Positions 1 through 11,585 of a DNA stretch of 64,000 bases are shown piece after piece. A program made the translations under genes and the position numbers. The notes beneath the pieces were generated by a model. That model was not told where the DNA came from. It did no database searches and saw nothing but the letters and a program-made list of their open reading frames with translations. The number at the start of each line of letters is the position of its first letter. Positions within the stretch are counted from its first letter, which is position 1. Source of the stretch: Chimonanthus salicifolius (lineage: Eukaryota > Streptophyta > Magnoliopsida > Laurales > Calycanthaceae); NCBI GenBank assembly GCA_013350335.1, contig CM023534.1, positions 2,356,001 through 2,420,000 on the forward strand. Direction: 5' to 3'.

Positions 1-2440
1 CAAATCAAAAAGTAATGTTGAGATCATCTTATTCCACACTACCAAAGCAAATAGACTCAAAAGACCAAAGGTTCAAAGTCTTGGGAGCCTCATAAGATGT
101 TGGTATGTCCTTAAATACCCCACTACAGGTACATCAATTTCTTCTCAAAACTCAATCTTCTATGCTTCAGGGCTTCCTAATATACAAGTCTCTTTAAAAC
201 AAAACAAGGGTCCCACAAAATTGAACACTATAATAATAGTAAAAAGTTTGCAAATTTAACACCAGTTAAATCCCAAGCAAATAAATAAAGGAAAAATCAT
301 AAAAAGATAATTCAAAATTCGAAACTTAGCATTCCAAGGGTCAAAACATGGACCTAATGAGCACAAATGGCTTCCAATTAGCCTAGAAGCCCAACATTGC
401 CACTTTCCCAATTAAATAGGTGACACATGTGGACAATATAGGTCTTCTATGAGGCTTTTATTGCCCACGCATCAAATAGACAAACCTTAATCCTCAACCC
501 AATTGAACTTCTCAAGGCCAACAAATAACCAAGCCATAGACATGATATGGTCGTAGTCCACATCCACTGATGGACCACCAACTGCTAAAATTTTACCCCT
601 AGATATGCATAGTACACTTGTCCTTGATTTGGTTAATTGCACAAATAATAATTGACACATTGCCATTAAGAGTGTATTAGAAGTAACTAAAATAGATATT
701 CCCATCTCTCCAATCTAGACCATGCAAACAACTAGTTGCAAATTCAACCCACAACAGTCCATGATCAATGAGGAAGAGAAAGGGAAATGGCTTGAAGGGG
801 AAAACTATTGAGAGGGTGTTAAAAGTGGAGCTCATTCCCCCTACACCTGTGTGGTAGATACCCACTTTTATTGAAAGCAGGAAGACCCTTGAAGATGCAA
901 TTTGTAGCAACTTATGTGATGAGTCAAAGGGAGAAAGATGAGTTTAAGGGTAACAACGTTTAAAGTAAAAAGGTGTGGCTGAAATGGGTAAAATAGTCAC
1001 AGAAAGGGGGTAATTGTGGTAATTTTTCTAAAGAGGACTAAATATCTTCAAATAGACATTTTTCTAGAGCAGCTTATGGTAATGAGTATCAAGTGAGGAC
1101 AAGGTAAAGGGAGTTGGGGTCCCTTGTGAAAAGGTAGGCATGGTCTAAGCCCAAATTATTGGGGCTTGTGGGATTAGGCCTAGACAGAAAACTTTCACCA
1201 AAGGGCTTCATTCAATAGTATGGGTTATAAAGGCGGTATGGGTTAGAATTAAGCCCATAAGTTCATGTATATATTTCAGCTTCGTAGATGCCAGTGTTGA
1301 TAAATGGGTTGGCAAATAAAGTCTAGGAATCAGGGGAGGAAAATGAATTCATGAATGTGTTTCATCTATGCAGAAATCAAAGCTACTCAATGGTTGTTGA
1401 AGGGACTTCCCAACTTCGAAAAAGGAATTGTATAAGGAGCCTTTTATCCCTTGTCCATATCCTTATTATGAAGAGTGCACATTTGATGCTACAAAGAGCC
1501 GTCACTAGGGGATCTCATACATGTGTACAACATAAGATATTCCAACATAAATTAATGACACCATCTTGCATAGATAAGGATGAGATATATTTCGTGGTCA
1601 CTCATAATGGTTCGAAGTCAGCCAAGATCTGAAAATTTATTAAAAAGTGAGCTAATGGGAATCAATGTTCCCACCAAACAGTTGATGAAGTAGGCTCAAA
1701 TTTTCAATTGTAAAGTCTCCAATTTCCATCTTACTTCTCTTTTTTCTGAAAGGTAATTTCCAAAATCACTGTAGGCCTCATTTGCCAAGAGGGTTTTTCT
1801 CATACACTAAAACTTACTTACATATTTCAGCTTTTTCAGGCCATTTTCTAGCCCTTTTCAACTTTTTCAAGCCCTTTTCTAAACAAAGTACAGATTGATG
1901 TAATGTTTTAGATGAACTCAATAAATTACCTTTATCAATTAGGAAGAGTTCCTATCTCTCCCATAATGGTAGGATCACCTTTTATACCAGGTGAGCTCTA
2001 ACCTACTCCTCTACCATTCGATAGTTTTCAAGGGCCTAGTAACAATAATAAACAAACTGGAGAGCATTCAAAGAATTTTCTTGTGGAAAGATCAGTGATG
2101 CGGCCATCAAGAGCTTAAATGATCCAATTGAGAGTCATGAAAATCCATTAAGAGAGAATGTGACGCAGGATAAGGGATAGGGTAACCCTAAATGCCTAAA
2201 TGTGGATTAAATGGATGAAAATAATGCACTCTAAATCTAAAATGGACTGAATTTGAATACCAATTAATATATGCAATTAATTAATATAGAAATTTACCAC
2301 AAAGAATCATGCAAATTCTTGAAATCTAATATAAGTGATTATAAGACAATCCAAACCAAGTCACATCTACAATAAAGATCCCTCAAAACAAAGGGGTTTG
2401 TCAAATCCCATAAATATGTAGATCTATCATCAGAAATAGA
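1..2440. other. Non-coding, AT-rich stretch
   Basis: No open frame here looks like a protein: the short frames lack recognisable motifs and are broken on all sides. The text resembles decayed retrotransposon or intronic DNA. If the MDN1 gene at 10.9 kb is complete, this stretch could be part of one of its introns or lie beyond it, which the window cannot decide. Confidence 0.5.
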
Positions 2441-2464
2441 AATTAAACTGGTTGTTTGGCAAGG

Positions 2465-2721
2465 AGAAATTGTAGGATAGCAGTAATATGAGATCTTAAC
2501 GGTATGGGACAGCAAAATAGGGGATCTCAATGGATAGGACAGCAGTAAACAGTCATATATGGGACTATTATGGGTTGGGTTAGGACAGCAGTTTATGGGG
2601 TTGTTTGGGGTAGGGGAGGGTTGTAAAGGACTTAGGAAGGGCTTGGGACGAGTCTAGATGGGATCTGGGACAAATCGGGACGAGTTCAGAGGGATCTGGG
2701 ACAGGTCGGGACGGTAAACAG
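2465..2721. repeat. Degenerate minisatellite, GGGACAGCARTA-like units (left part)
   Basis: Units such as GGACAGCAGTAA, GGGACAGCAAAATAGG and GGGACAGGTCGGGACG recur at irregular spacing. The same series continues at 3640-3720 on the far side of the hAT insertion, so the two blocks were one array before the insertion. Confidence 0.55.
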
Positions 2722-3631
2722 TAGGGCTGCAACTCGGATAGGGCGGGCCGGGTTTTAATAAACCCAACCCTAACCTGACTCACACTACATTGAACCCAAC
2801 CCGACCCGACTCGAATCAAAAACCCGATTTACTGAACCCAACCCGACCCGAGATTGTAATACTCTTAACCCAACCCGACCCGACCCTTAGCCCGACAAAA
2901 CCCGACCCGAGTTGCAGCCCATTCATATCTAAGAGGTTTCGGGAGAAATGGAATTCTAACAAGAAAATGAAAATTAAAAGAATTTGAAAAATAAAGTAAA
3001 CATGGATTTTCGCGAGAAATGGTGGAAAAATTTACAAATAATCGAAGATAAATTCTGAAACATTGAAAGTTAAGGTGGGTACCTCGTTAGAGGAGGGCGG
3101 ATCTGCGACGTGGCGATCGCTGGAAGAGAAGAAGGCCATGGAATCTCGGTGGGTCTTACCTTAAGCCACGTGTCCAGTGGCAGAGAGGTCGCTCGGTGGT
3201 CGGCGAGGGCGGAGGTGGTGCAGCGAGCGACGTAGGCTGCCTGCGGAGGAGGGGAAGAGAGGTGGGTAGATTCAGGAGACTCAAACCCTTTTTCTCTCTC
3301 CAGTCTCTCTCCTTTCTTTTCATCTTTTTCTCAAATGACGTTTTTCCCTTTTCCATCGAACTCAACTAGGGTTTGGCACTTAAGGCAGCTTTTATATTAA
3401 TATTAAGTTATGTCGGGTCGGGTCGGGTCCGGTCGGGTCTTTTCAGGTCAGGTTTTCTCGGGTCGGGTTGAAATTTAAAAGCCTCAACCCAACCCAACCC
3501 GAATTTCGGTCAGGTTTTTCTTTTCTCAACCCGACCCGACCCTACAACTCGACTATTGTAACCCGACCCGCATGATTTCTCGGGTCGGGTCATGCGGGTC
3601 AGGCCAAAACCCGACCCGAGTTGTAGCCCTA
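2722..3631. mobile_element. Non-autonomous hAT element, 910 bp, with GGGTCGGG subterminal repeats
   Basis: The ends are inverted repeats: TAGGGCTGCAACTCGG on the left and CCGAGTTGTAGCCCTA on the right. They are flanked by a perfect 8-bp direct repeat, GTAAACAG, at 2714-2721 and 3632-3639. An 8-bp target duplication with TAGGG-type ends is typical of the hAT superfamily. Subterminal CCCGACCC / GGGTCGGG runs fill both flanks (about 2740-2910 and 3410-3610) and are probably transposase-binding arrays. The core (about 3060-3370) is GC-richer, holds a CTAGGGTTT motif and does not look like the rest, so it may be captured host sequence. No transposase is present. Confidence 0.85.
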
Positions 3632-3639
3632 GTAAACAG

Positions 3640-3830
3640 GGATTTTCTGGGACAGCAATAGGACGGTTCTGGGACAGCAATAGGATGATTTGGGACAGAT
3701 CTGAGATGGTTATAGATGGATATGGAAAGAGAGAGGTACGAGAGATAGAAGAGATAGAAAGAGTACCTGGATAGAGGAAGGCTTCTCAGCCTTCTTGTTT
3801 TTGGAGATTTCTCACATCTGTGGCTTCTCA
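3640..3830. repeat. Degenerate minisatellite (right part)
   Basis: It holds further GGGACAGCAATAGG and TGGGACAGATCTGAGATGG units, followed by a purine-rich tract of GAGATAGAA-like repeats. It is continuous with the array left of the hAT insertion. Confidence 0.5.
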
Positions 3831-4110
3831 CCAATTCATTTCGCAGGAGACAAGTTTTGCAGAGAAAACTTCAAAGTTTCTTTCATTCATTAAGTGTCCA
3901 TCCCGTATGGAGGGGTTACATCATATATATAATGACTTAAAAACATGAAAAAGACCAAAATACCCTCAAATAAACAAATACCAAACTACCTCCAATGATT
4001 AGAAAGCCCTAATCTCCAAACAAAACCAACTATTGGACTAAACAAATAAATGAAAGAAAAAATACAATTATGAAAGCTGGAAATCCTAAATCTAAATATA
4101 GAAACTTGCT
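3831..4110. other. Non-coding AT-rich sequence
   Basis: No gene is seen. The segment resembles retrotransposon leader or LTR sequence but no ends could be fixed. Confidence 0.4.
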
Positions 4111-4119
4111 AAATATGGA

Positions 4120-5430
4120 AACTTGTGTGGTGGTCCGCATCAGAATGGCACCCATTTGAATTTATTTGGAGAAATTTCACTCCAAACTCATGCAAATTAA
4201 TGGTGGTAAGAGAGGACCCAAAGAGCTTTCTAATGGACCCACTTACATCCAATTTGGAGGCCATATGGATATGCTATAGACCAAGGCCCGTTATATGGTG
4301 TTGTGGGCCTTAAAAGCCCATGTCGCCCATTTTCCGCTAGGAAGCCTTGGACACGAATTCCACATCATATTTTACACCATTGCCATTGTGGATGCCATGT
4401 CACATGCCACAAAGGATGGAACCTAACAAATTTGGCAAGCTTTGGGCACATGAAGCAACATTTGGACCACAAACATGAAATTAGCAACAATGGAAATAGC
4501 ATGCATCTTGCCAGGGCGTATGGACCAACTTGTGGAAAGAATATTGGTGTTTCAAATCAAGCAACATCTTGAATGGAGGGCTAGGATTCATCCATGTCGC
4601 ACATATGATGTTATTTTGGATTTTATTTTATTTTCCAAATGTGATGTAACAATTCCACATGGCAAATGACCATTGGTGGAAGTCTAAAATAGCAAATAAG
4701 CCATTTAGAAGAGTTTGGGCATGTAAGCCTTGTGGTCTTAGCAATTAAATATTTTATTATGTTATTTCCTAGGTTTAAGTGCCAAAAAACCCTATAAATA
4801 CATGCTTTGAACATCCATTGTAATGCAACGAATTTGGAATTGAATTTGAAGCTTGAAGCTTTGGTTGGAGTCTCTCCTAGTGTGGTGAGTCTTGTCTTTG
4901 GTTTCTTTTGAATTTAATTTTGCAATTGTATTGAGTTAATCTTAATCTTAAGTGATCGGTTGTGTTCATTGCATGGTGAATTTGAATTTTCATTGATTGC
5001 ATGCATCCAGTACTCAATTAAATTGGATTCCACAATCCAAAATTAATTCATTAGAAGATTCATTGATTTTCAATTTGAATTAGTGTTGGATTTGATTTCA
5101 TGCATGCATTTGTTTCTTAGATTGCATTTAACTTTGAGGATTTGATTAGTTGCATTTAACTGATTGTATTTGAAATTACAATTCCACTTTCATATTGAAT
5201 TCTTTGAACACCTAATTTCATTGGTGAATTTGAGTAATCAAATTATCCTAGTGTAATTAGAGCCATCTCTTTCTTTTGTGTTTCAGGGTTTCTATCATTA
5301 AAATCCTTGATTCGGATTTGACGATTTAGATCTAAATTTTATCATTTAAATTGGGGGTTCAAGGAAGTGTGCCTGAATAACACCACCTCCATTAGTTGGT
5401 GATCAATTTTCTTGCAGTTACGCCCTTAGC
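4120..5430 (+). mobile_element. Possible LTR remnant with TATA box
   Basis: A TATA-type box (CCTATAAATACATG, 4791-4804) follows a stretch of short non-conserved open frames. It is followed by a leader-like T- and GA-rich segment, the layout of a plant Gypsy-type LTR (U3-TATA-R-U5). No second LTR, primer-binding site or gag/pol was found in the window. A decayed non-coding gene promoter is the alternative. Confidence 0.3.
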
Positions 5431-5559
5431 CATCATCAATCAGCCAGGCAATAGAATACACCAAATGATAGAGTGGGCCCAACAGATGCCAAGTGAGTAA
5501 GGTGAGTTGGGAGTGAAACCATTTCTTTTTTCTAAAAGAGAACGATTTTATTAGAAGAT

Positions 5560-6260
5560 TTAAGAATACAGCCAGCAAGACAAACAGGACATGAAGAACT
5601 GGGAGATTAATATGATTTTATTCCTGCAGGCTGATGTTGAGAAGTTGAAGATGGTCCATGCAATTCTTGTATGGTTCCGGATTTGCTCAGGTTTGAAGAT
5701 TAACTTCTTGAAAAGTGAATTGATGGGGATAAATGAGGATCATAGGCAGTGTATGGATTTGACTTCTATGTTGGGTTGTAATGTCTCTTCCTTCCCATCT
5801 TCTTATCTGGGGCTTCCTCTTTGCAAGGGAAAACCTCATAAATCCTGCTGGGAGAAGGTTATTGAGAAAATGGAGAGAAGGTTGTCTATATGGAAAGGTA
5901 AGCATCTGTCGATTGGTGGTAGGATCATTTTGATTAAGGTTGTTATTTCCAGTCTTCCAGTTTATTTTCTTACTGTGTTCAAATGTCCAACGGCAGTTAT
6001 TAATAAGCTAGAAAGTATTCATAAGAGGTTCTTATGGAATGATAATAGGGAAAAAGAAAGTTTCATATGGTTTCCTGGACCCAGGTTTGTAAATCTGTGG
6101 CTGAAGGGAGTATTGGAATCAGACCAGTCCGTCAGTTTAATATAACCCTGTTGGGGGAATGGTTATGGAGATTGGGGGACTCTCCTGGTGGTTTATGGAA
6201 GGATATAATCCTTGGGAAATATAGGCTTCATAATCCATTTGTCCATGGATCTACTTAGAT
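5560..6260 (+). mobile_element. L1-type LINE fragment, reverse-transcriptase C-terminal part
   Basis: The translation (main frame 5591-6145, then a frame shift into 6067-6258) carries hallmarks of plant L1 reverse transcriptase: a degraded active-site neighbourhood (MILFLQAD in place of ADDTLLF-type), CSGLKINFLKSEL, SYLGLPLC, RLSIWKGKHLSIGGRIILIK, LESIHKRFLWN, and LLGEWLWRLGDSPGGLWKDI. Both the start of ORF2 and its 3' end are missing, and the frame is broken near 6070-6140. This is a dead, internally truncated copy. Confidence 0.8.
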
Positions 6261-6689
6261 AAAGTTGAAAGGATTCATCATTCGACTATCATGAGAGAAG
6301 GGAACCTCAGCTCCAACCCATTAAGAGACTCTTATAAACTTATAATAATAATCTGCACCAAGTAATTAGCTTAACTTGATCTGTTCTTGATATTTCTATT
6401 ATTTCTTTCTTTGCAAACAGATTGCAAAACAGTGAGATATTCCAAAGACTATTCCTTGCAGACTTGCTGTCAGAAAACAATCAGGAATTAATAAACTGAG
6501 ACAGCTCCTCAGTTATGCACCAATACATATAAATTTTCTATAGCACTTGATTCTCGATCAACAAAGCATAGGGATAGTGGATAGAGAGATGATTTACATC
6601 CTCTACCTGATTAAAGCAGAGAATGCATCAGTTAACAATAACCAATAACCCTTCTTCTACTCCAAAGATGGTCAAGAGTTAAAATTTTG

Positions 6690-7490
6690 TTCACACCAGC
6701 TCCAAGTCTTGCAAATTCCTAAACTGGAAGACCAACATCTCTGGCCAGAACTGCCTTTCCATACAATCAGCAACAGTAGCGTCCAAGTCTTCAGCTATTC
6801 TGAAAAGGTATGGAGGTTTATTCATGAAAGGAGAGTCGCCTACCCAAGTATCTTTCCAGAAAAAATCCTCTGAACCACATTCGACTCTGAATCTTATGCT
6901 TGCTTCAAACACACTGATGAAACTTTTCACACCTCTCCAAAAACCAAAACACACCTCTTGAACATGATGAGCCTCCATCTCGAATCATGAGGCCGTATTT
7001 CTTCCCCAGAATATTTCTCCAAAGATGTTGGATACTTTCTCCTAATCTCCACAGCCATTTACCAAGAGGGCAACATTGGTCTCCTTGAGGGATCTGGTAT
7101 CCATACCTCTTTCCTCTACTAGTTTGCAAACCTGAGTTGATTCCACCAAATGATATCTCCTCTTTTCAGGGCTACCATTCCAAAGAAAATTATATTCTAA
7201 CCTTTCAAGTTTCCGACTAACCTCCATTGGGCATTTGAAGACCAAAAAAGAAGTATATACGAAGACTTTGCAACACAGTTTATAAGAGTGACTCTGCCAC
7301 AAAAGGAGAGGTAGGTACTGTTCCAAAGGGATAATCTGTTTTCAAATCTTTCTACAATTGGATCCTAAAGAGCTTTCTTCGGTTTACTCAAGCAAAGAGG
7401 AAGATCAAGGTAATAGAAAGGGAAGTTAGGCTGTTTATATCCAACAGCTTTAGCAAGATCAGCCACTTCTTCATGAGGTGTGCTGACTAC
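6690..7490 (-). mobile_element. L1-type LINE fragment, opposite strand
   Basis: The minus strand reads in pieces of three frames: FYYLDLPLCLSKPKKAL, RLSLWNSTYLSFCGRVTLIN, then NFLWNGSPEK, then GFWRGVKSF and FFWKDTWVGDSPF. These are the same region of ORF2 as in the plus-strand fragment to the left, extended further downstream. It has frameshifts and stops. The two copies form an inverted pair about 400 bp apart and differ enough to be separate insertions. Confidence 0.75.
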
Positions 7491-7559
7491 AATTGAGAAT
7501 GAGACAATTAGGTGAGGTTAACAAAGCTTTATCAGATAGATGTCAATGAAGGATTAAAA

Positions 7560-9390
7560 AGGAGGGGAATGACCTCTGGAAAAGAAGTGTTGATTATGAA
7601 ATACGGTATTAATTGGTCAATTTGGTTATAGAGATTAGAGAATACCTAACTTTTGGAGAGGGGTGTGCAATGTGTTGGTGCATTTTAAGAATTATGTCAG
7701 ACAAAGAGTAAATAGACATGAGAAGATTTAATTCTGGCCAGAAAATTGGGTGGGGAAGTTATCTTTGAAAAAGCAATGCACCCACACGACTTTATGGAGT
7801 AGAAGAATGGAAGGGGGCATGTGTCCCACCATTTAGAATAAATCGCTATTGCCAGAGGTTAAGGATTTGACTACAATGTTGCCTTACTAAACACTAACTT
7901 CATCACAATGAAAGCAAGACATGATGAGTTATGGTTGCCAGACAACCATGGGTCATATATTGTTAAACCTTTCACCTTGAAGTCTATGTCCAAGGAGATA
8001 TCCTTTAAGTTTGCCAAACAATTTGAAAGGTGTAGGTCCATCCTGAAGTTAAGGTGTTTAATTAGCCAATGGTGATGAAACATTAGAAACACGAAAAAGA
8101 AAATCTTGAATGGTTGCATTATGTGTATAAAGGATGCAGAAGACACAAAAGCTTAAATTAGGTTTTTTATGCATTTTTAGAGTTACTTCCGCTTGTTGGC
8201 ACATCGGAGCAAAGCTCCATTCCTACCCTATAGATGCTCACTTTGATTGGGACACCATTGATGGATTCAAAAATGAAGCAATGGGTGTGGATCAGGTGAT
8301 ACAAATATTGAAACACAAAGTGGCTTCTTGGCCAATGGTGAATCTGACATTCAAGGAAATGCATATTTCTAACACGTTAAGGCTCTAGAATACTACTAGG
8401 CTCATTCACTTTGAGCTGTTTGTTTTGATTAGTAGATAAGTTGTTGAGAATCCACAAATGCCTTCTTAGTTTTTCATCTTCAACTTGCTACAACACATAC
8501 AGATCTTCCACAATTACAACAATGTTTAGGGCAAATTTTACGCTCAAGCTCCATTTGGACAATGATAGTATCTCAAATATAGTTAGGCAGGGTTTGGCAG
8601 CATTTTTATTTTTTTTTGGAAGGATTAATATATTAATGAAAAGGAGACACCAAAGGTGCAAATACAAATGCAAAAATAAAACAAGAAAAAACAAAGCCCA
8701 CAACCCTGAAACACCCACTGGACAATCAAACACTGTAAACAACACTACAATAAGAAGCTATGCTAAGTCTACACATTCTTTCCAGGCACGAAGGATGTCA
8801 CTCATAGAATATTTCTGAGTTCCACAAGAGAGGAGGCCCATGAAGCACTCTTGGCGAAAACTCTTCTCGAAACTGCTTCACACGACTCGGCAGCATTATT
8901 TGCATCTTGAGCAAGGAGAAGGTTCTTCATTTTACTAATCCACTATATTTGTTATCATACAAAAGTAGCTAAACTTCACTCTTTATGGAGGAGAATAAAG
9001 GAGCTGGAAAGAGTTGGCTCAAGGAGAGATTTGATAGAGGGAGATTCCCTAGTGGTGACTTGGGTGGGTAAAGAGTCTAGATGCACATGGTAGATATTGG
9101 ACAAAGTGCAAGTAATAATGCAAGTTATCGAGTTTAATGGCTTAAGGTTTTCCATGTGCCTCAACCAGCAAATGCTAGAGTTAACTCTCTAGCAACAAGA
9201 AGATCGAGCTTGACAACATAATCATTAATCTTTTTCTTTTTTTTTAGTTTTTTTTGTTTTTCTAGGTGTGGACCTGGTGAGTGGGGCTCTTTTGTAGAAG
9301 ACTCAAGAACATCTTCATAGTATTGAGACCGTTTTGGGGCTCTCTTTATTTATTTATTTTGAAAGGTCTTTCACCAAAAAAATTGATATG
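7560..9390 (+). mobile_element. Degraded L1-type LINE 3' half with RNase H remnant
   Basis: One frame near 7650-7800 reads FWRGVCNVLVHFKNYV and, after a stop, FWPENWVGKLSL. This matches the FWKDTWVGD region of the neighbouring LINE. Near 7930 LWLPDNHGSYIVKPFTLKS follows, the usual domain after reverse transcriptase. Near 9040-9220 come GDSLVVTWVGKESRCTW and FHVPQPANARVNSLATRR, the end of a plant LINE RNase H domain (compare the family pattern GDSxxV...HVPRExNxxADxLA). A T-rich 3' untranslated part follows. Multiple stops show it is inactive. Confidence 0.65.
8600..8960 (-). mobile_element. Probable LINE 3' end nested in the previous LINE
   Basis: A poly-T start (8609-8618) followed by GGAAGGATTAATATATTAAT is, on the minus strand, a 3' untranslated end running into poly-A, as in plant L1 copies. 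The body extends to about 8960. It interrupts the plus-strand LINE, so it is the younger insertion. No domain is clear enough to confirm it. Confidence 0.4.
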
Positions 9391-10158
9391 GGTATGTTAA
9401 TTACTTTGGGGTTTTAAAGGGATAGGGATGCTTGATTTATTCACAATGGCAACATCTACATGAAGAATCTCAATTATCAAACCACATGGACCAACATATG
9501 CAAATTCAAGACCCAGAGATACAGTGTGCATCATTGAGTTAGAGATAATATAATATCAGTTCTCCATTGCCAATTTCAAAAGATTATAATATTGACTACT
9601 TAAATCTATTAAGCAATTCAACTTAATTCTAAGCGAATGGAGAGTAATCTGTTGTTCCACGGAAAAGGAGAGATTAAAAAACAATATGAAGTTTGATAAT
9701 TGCCATGGGTACCAAATAAGATGCTCTCTGTTACATTCTTTATCCTCTTCTCGATGAGCGTAAAAGGAAAGTTTCCATCCCCTTTCCTAATAAATATATA
9801 ATCTTACCTATAACTTTCAAATATAAAGTACACTGCTCTTCCTAACCCATGGAAACAAAGCAGGAATATGTTGTGGAAAAAGGGGGAGAGAGACGGAGTT
9901 AGCAATAACACAATGAACTACATCCCAAAATGTACCCTAATTTGTAGACATTTTAAGAAAATTACATGTATATAAAAACTACTAATGGCAATTTCTCAAT
10001 TTCAGTGTTGAAGTACATCAATGACCCTAGACAGTTAATTAGTTGAAAACATATAAGTTCTTCAAAATAGAAGATATGAGCAATATATGCAGTTTTGAGA
10101 AGAAAAAAAAACACATCTAAACTAGAATTCCCTAAACAATGGAAAACTAAAGAAGAAC
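9391..10158. other. Non-coding; searched for further MDN1 exons without success
   Basis: If the MDN1 gene is intact, its fourth exon should lie in this direction. I read the minus strand in all frames between 9400 and 10158 and saw no segment matching midasin. It is AT-rich and intron-like. Confidence 0.45.
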
Positions 10159-10934
10159 CTGTTCTGAGATATTTTTAGCTGAGCCTCTCATCAAAAGGCG
10201 CTGGAAAGGAGGGGGAGCAAAACTGAAATAATTTATCACCGACCTGCACCGAGTAGCCAGAGTGCATTATCAAAAAAAGGGAAATGAATGTCAATTTTTA
10301 ATATTGCAGATTCAAGGAAGCTTTTATCTAAGGAACAACATTTAATTTATCAAGTACACACCAAACTGCCTCTTGATACATAATTGAAAATTCTTTACTT
10401 TAATTTAACAACTCAAACCAAAAGACAACAGAAAAACACACCGAATTAAAAACGGTGCCAAGTCAAGCACTCGGCAGAATGCCAGCGACGCGAGCTCATG
10501 GAGCCTCAAGACCCTCCCTCTTCTGATATAGAAATCAATCACATGAACTTCCTCCTCGCCAACTTCTGATGTGGCAACCTCATCAGAATTGAGTTTCAAG
10601 ACCGGGGCAATGCGGAGTAAAGACACCGCCCTTTCAACAATCTTCTGTGCAAGAGGCCGGAAACAGCCAAACAAAGGTATAGTATAATTCGGGTGCAAGA
10701 ATAGTTCCGCCAGTGAATCCAGCACTTCTTCATCTGTCAGCAAATCGCCCTGGAAAAAAATGAAATTAAAAAAAAAAAAAACTAAAAAGAATTCGGAGCA
10801 TTTTGAGAGTTGAGAATCGATTTCAGTACTTTTTGAGCGATTGCAGAGAGTGTTGGATTGGATTGAAGCTTGGGGAAGCGAGAAAGGAATCTCTCCAGCT
10901 CTGATTTGCATGTAAAAGTTCCGTCCAACGACAT
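10159..10934 (-). CDS. MDN1: Midasin (MDN1), exons 1-3 only; N-terminus of the protein
   Basis: Midasin is a giant dynein-like AAA+ ATPase that removes assembly factors (Ytm1, Rsa4) from pre-60S ribosomal particles in the nucleolus and nucleoplasm. Three exons read in phase: 10934-10830 (starts MSLDGTFTCKSELERFLSRF), 10749-10442 (GDLLTDEEVLDSLAELFLHP, later VIDFYIRRGRVLRLHELASL) and 10243-10159 (SVINYFSFAPPPFQRLLMRG). The introns are GT-AG, 80 and 198 bp, the first ending in a long T tract. Together they give 166 codons with no stop. The HPNYTIPL / VIDFYIRRG / LHELASLAF pattern is what I recall from plant midasin N-termini. The start is the first ATG, 35 codons before the first splice site. 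The AAA modules, linker and MIDAS domain are absent, so the gene either continues leftwards past repeats or is a 5' fragment. A strongly competing open frame through intron 1 is only intron read-through. Confidence 0.85.
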
Positions 10935-11095
10935 TTTTTCCGGCGAAAGCTATAGCGAATCGAATCCGTAGAAGAAAGGGGAAATGAGCCGGGAGTCGAG
11001 AGTCGAGAGGATTTCAGAGGTGAACGTAGGCAGGGAGGTTTATGAGTCTCTTGCTCTTCTTTTCAGTTTCTTCCTTTTTTATAAGAATGAAGGGT

Positions 11096-11104
11096 TTAGG
11101 GTTT
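11096..11104 (-). promoter_or_regulatory. Telo-box upstream of MDN1
   Basis: On the minus strand this reads AAACCCTAA, and the surroundings 11091-11108 extend it to CCTAAAACCCTAAACCCT. It is about 160 bp upstream of the MDN1 start codon. Telo-boxes are a known promoter feature of plant ribosomal-protein and ribosome-biogenesis genes. Confidence 0.6.
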
Positions 11105-11206
11105 TAGGAGGAATATGTCGCGGGAGATTTTACAACTACGTGTCATCACTCACTACTCAGGCAGTTGCGGAACCTGCTCGGCACTTTGTACATCTTTATA
11201 AAAAAG

Positions 11207-11215
11207 TTAGGGTTA
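11207..11215 (-). promoter_or_regulatory. Second telo-box-like motif upstream of MDN1
   Basis: TAACCCTAA on the minus strand, one base from the canonical motif, is about 275 bp upstream of the MDN1 start. A TATA-like TTTTTTATAAAG on the same strand lies just beside it (11194-11205). Confidence 0.4.
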
Positions 11216-11429
11216 GCCATATTTTAGAAGCAACGGTCAAATAAATAATAACTCTCATATAATTATATTTATTTAATAAGAAATTATATAAATATAAAAT
11301 ATATAAAATTCCATTATCAATCAATGGTTCAAGTTATATAATTTTGACTTCAAGTTATATAATTTTGACTTCTAAATTTTTATAACTATACGTCATTGAT
11401 TTTTAAAGTTTAAAATCAATAGATAAAAT

Positions 11430-11585
11430 CAAGGGTACAAAAAACGGTATCGGCTGATATTTTTCTCTTTCTACCTCTTTTTTTAAATATTGGCCGATTT
11501 TATGAATATCAGCCGATACGATATGATATCGGCCGATATGATGCCCTCTAAAACCGATATATATCGGCTGATATTTCGACCCCTG
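11430..11585. mobile_element. hAT MITE, TATCGGCCGATA family, copy 1 (156 bp)
   Basis: The ends are CAAGGGTACAAAA and TTTCGACCCCTG, with a perfect 8-bp flanking repeat GATAAAAT (11422-11429 and 11586-11593). The interior has repeated ATCGGCTGATAT, ATCAGCCGATAC and ATATCGGCCGATATG palindromes. It is too short to code for anything. Confidence 0.8.

Noticed and set aside
2580..2987. Open frames rich in Pro-Thr-Arg-Pro-Asp repeats on both strands
   Set aside because: They are translations of the GGGTCGGG/CCCGACCC subterminal repeats of the hAT element, not a repeat protein.
10405..10911. A 168-codon minus-strand frame across the MDN1 region
   Set aside because: Its first third and its last residues are intron read-through. 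The real protein uses the spliced exons 10934-10830, 10749-10442 and 10243-10159.
11091..11108. Interstitial telomere repeat
   Set aside because: Only about two CCCTAAA-like units. Better explained as telo-box promoter motifs.
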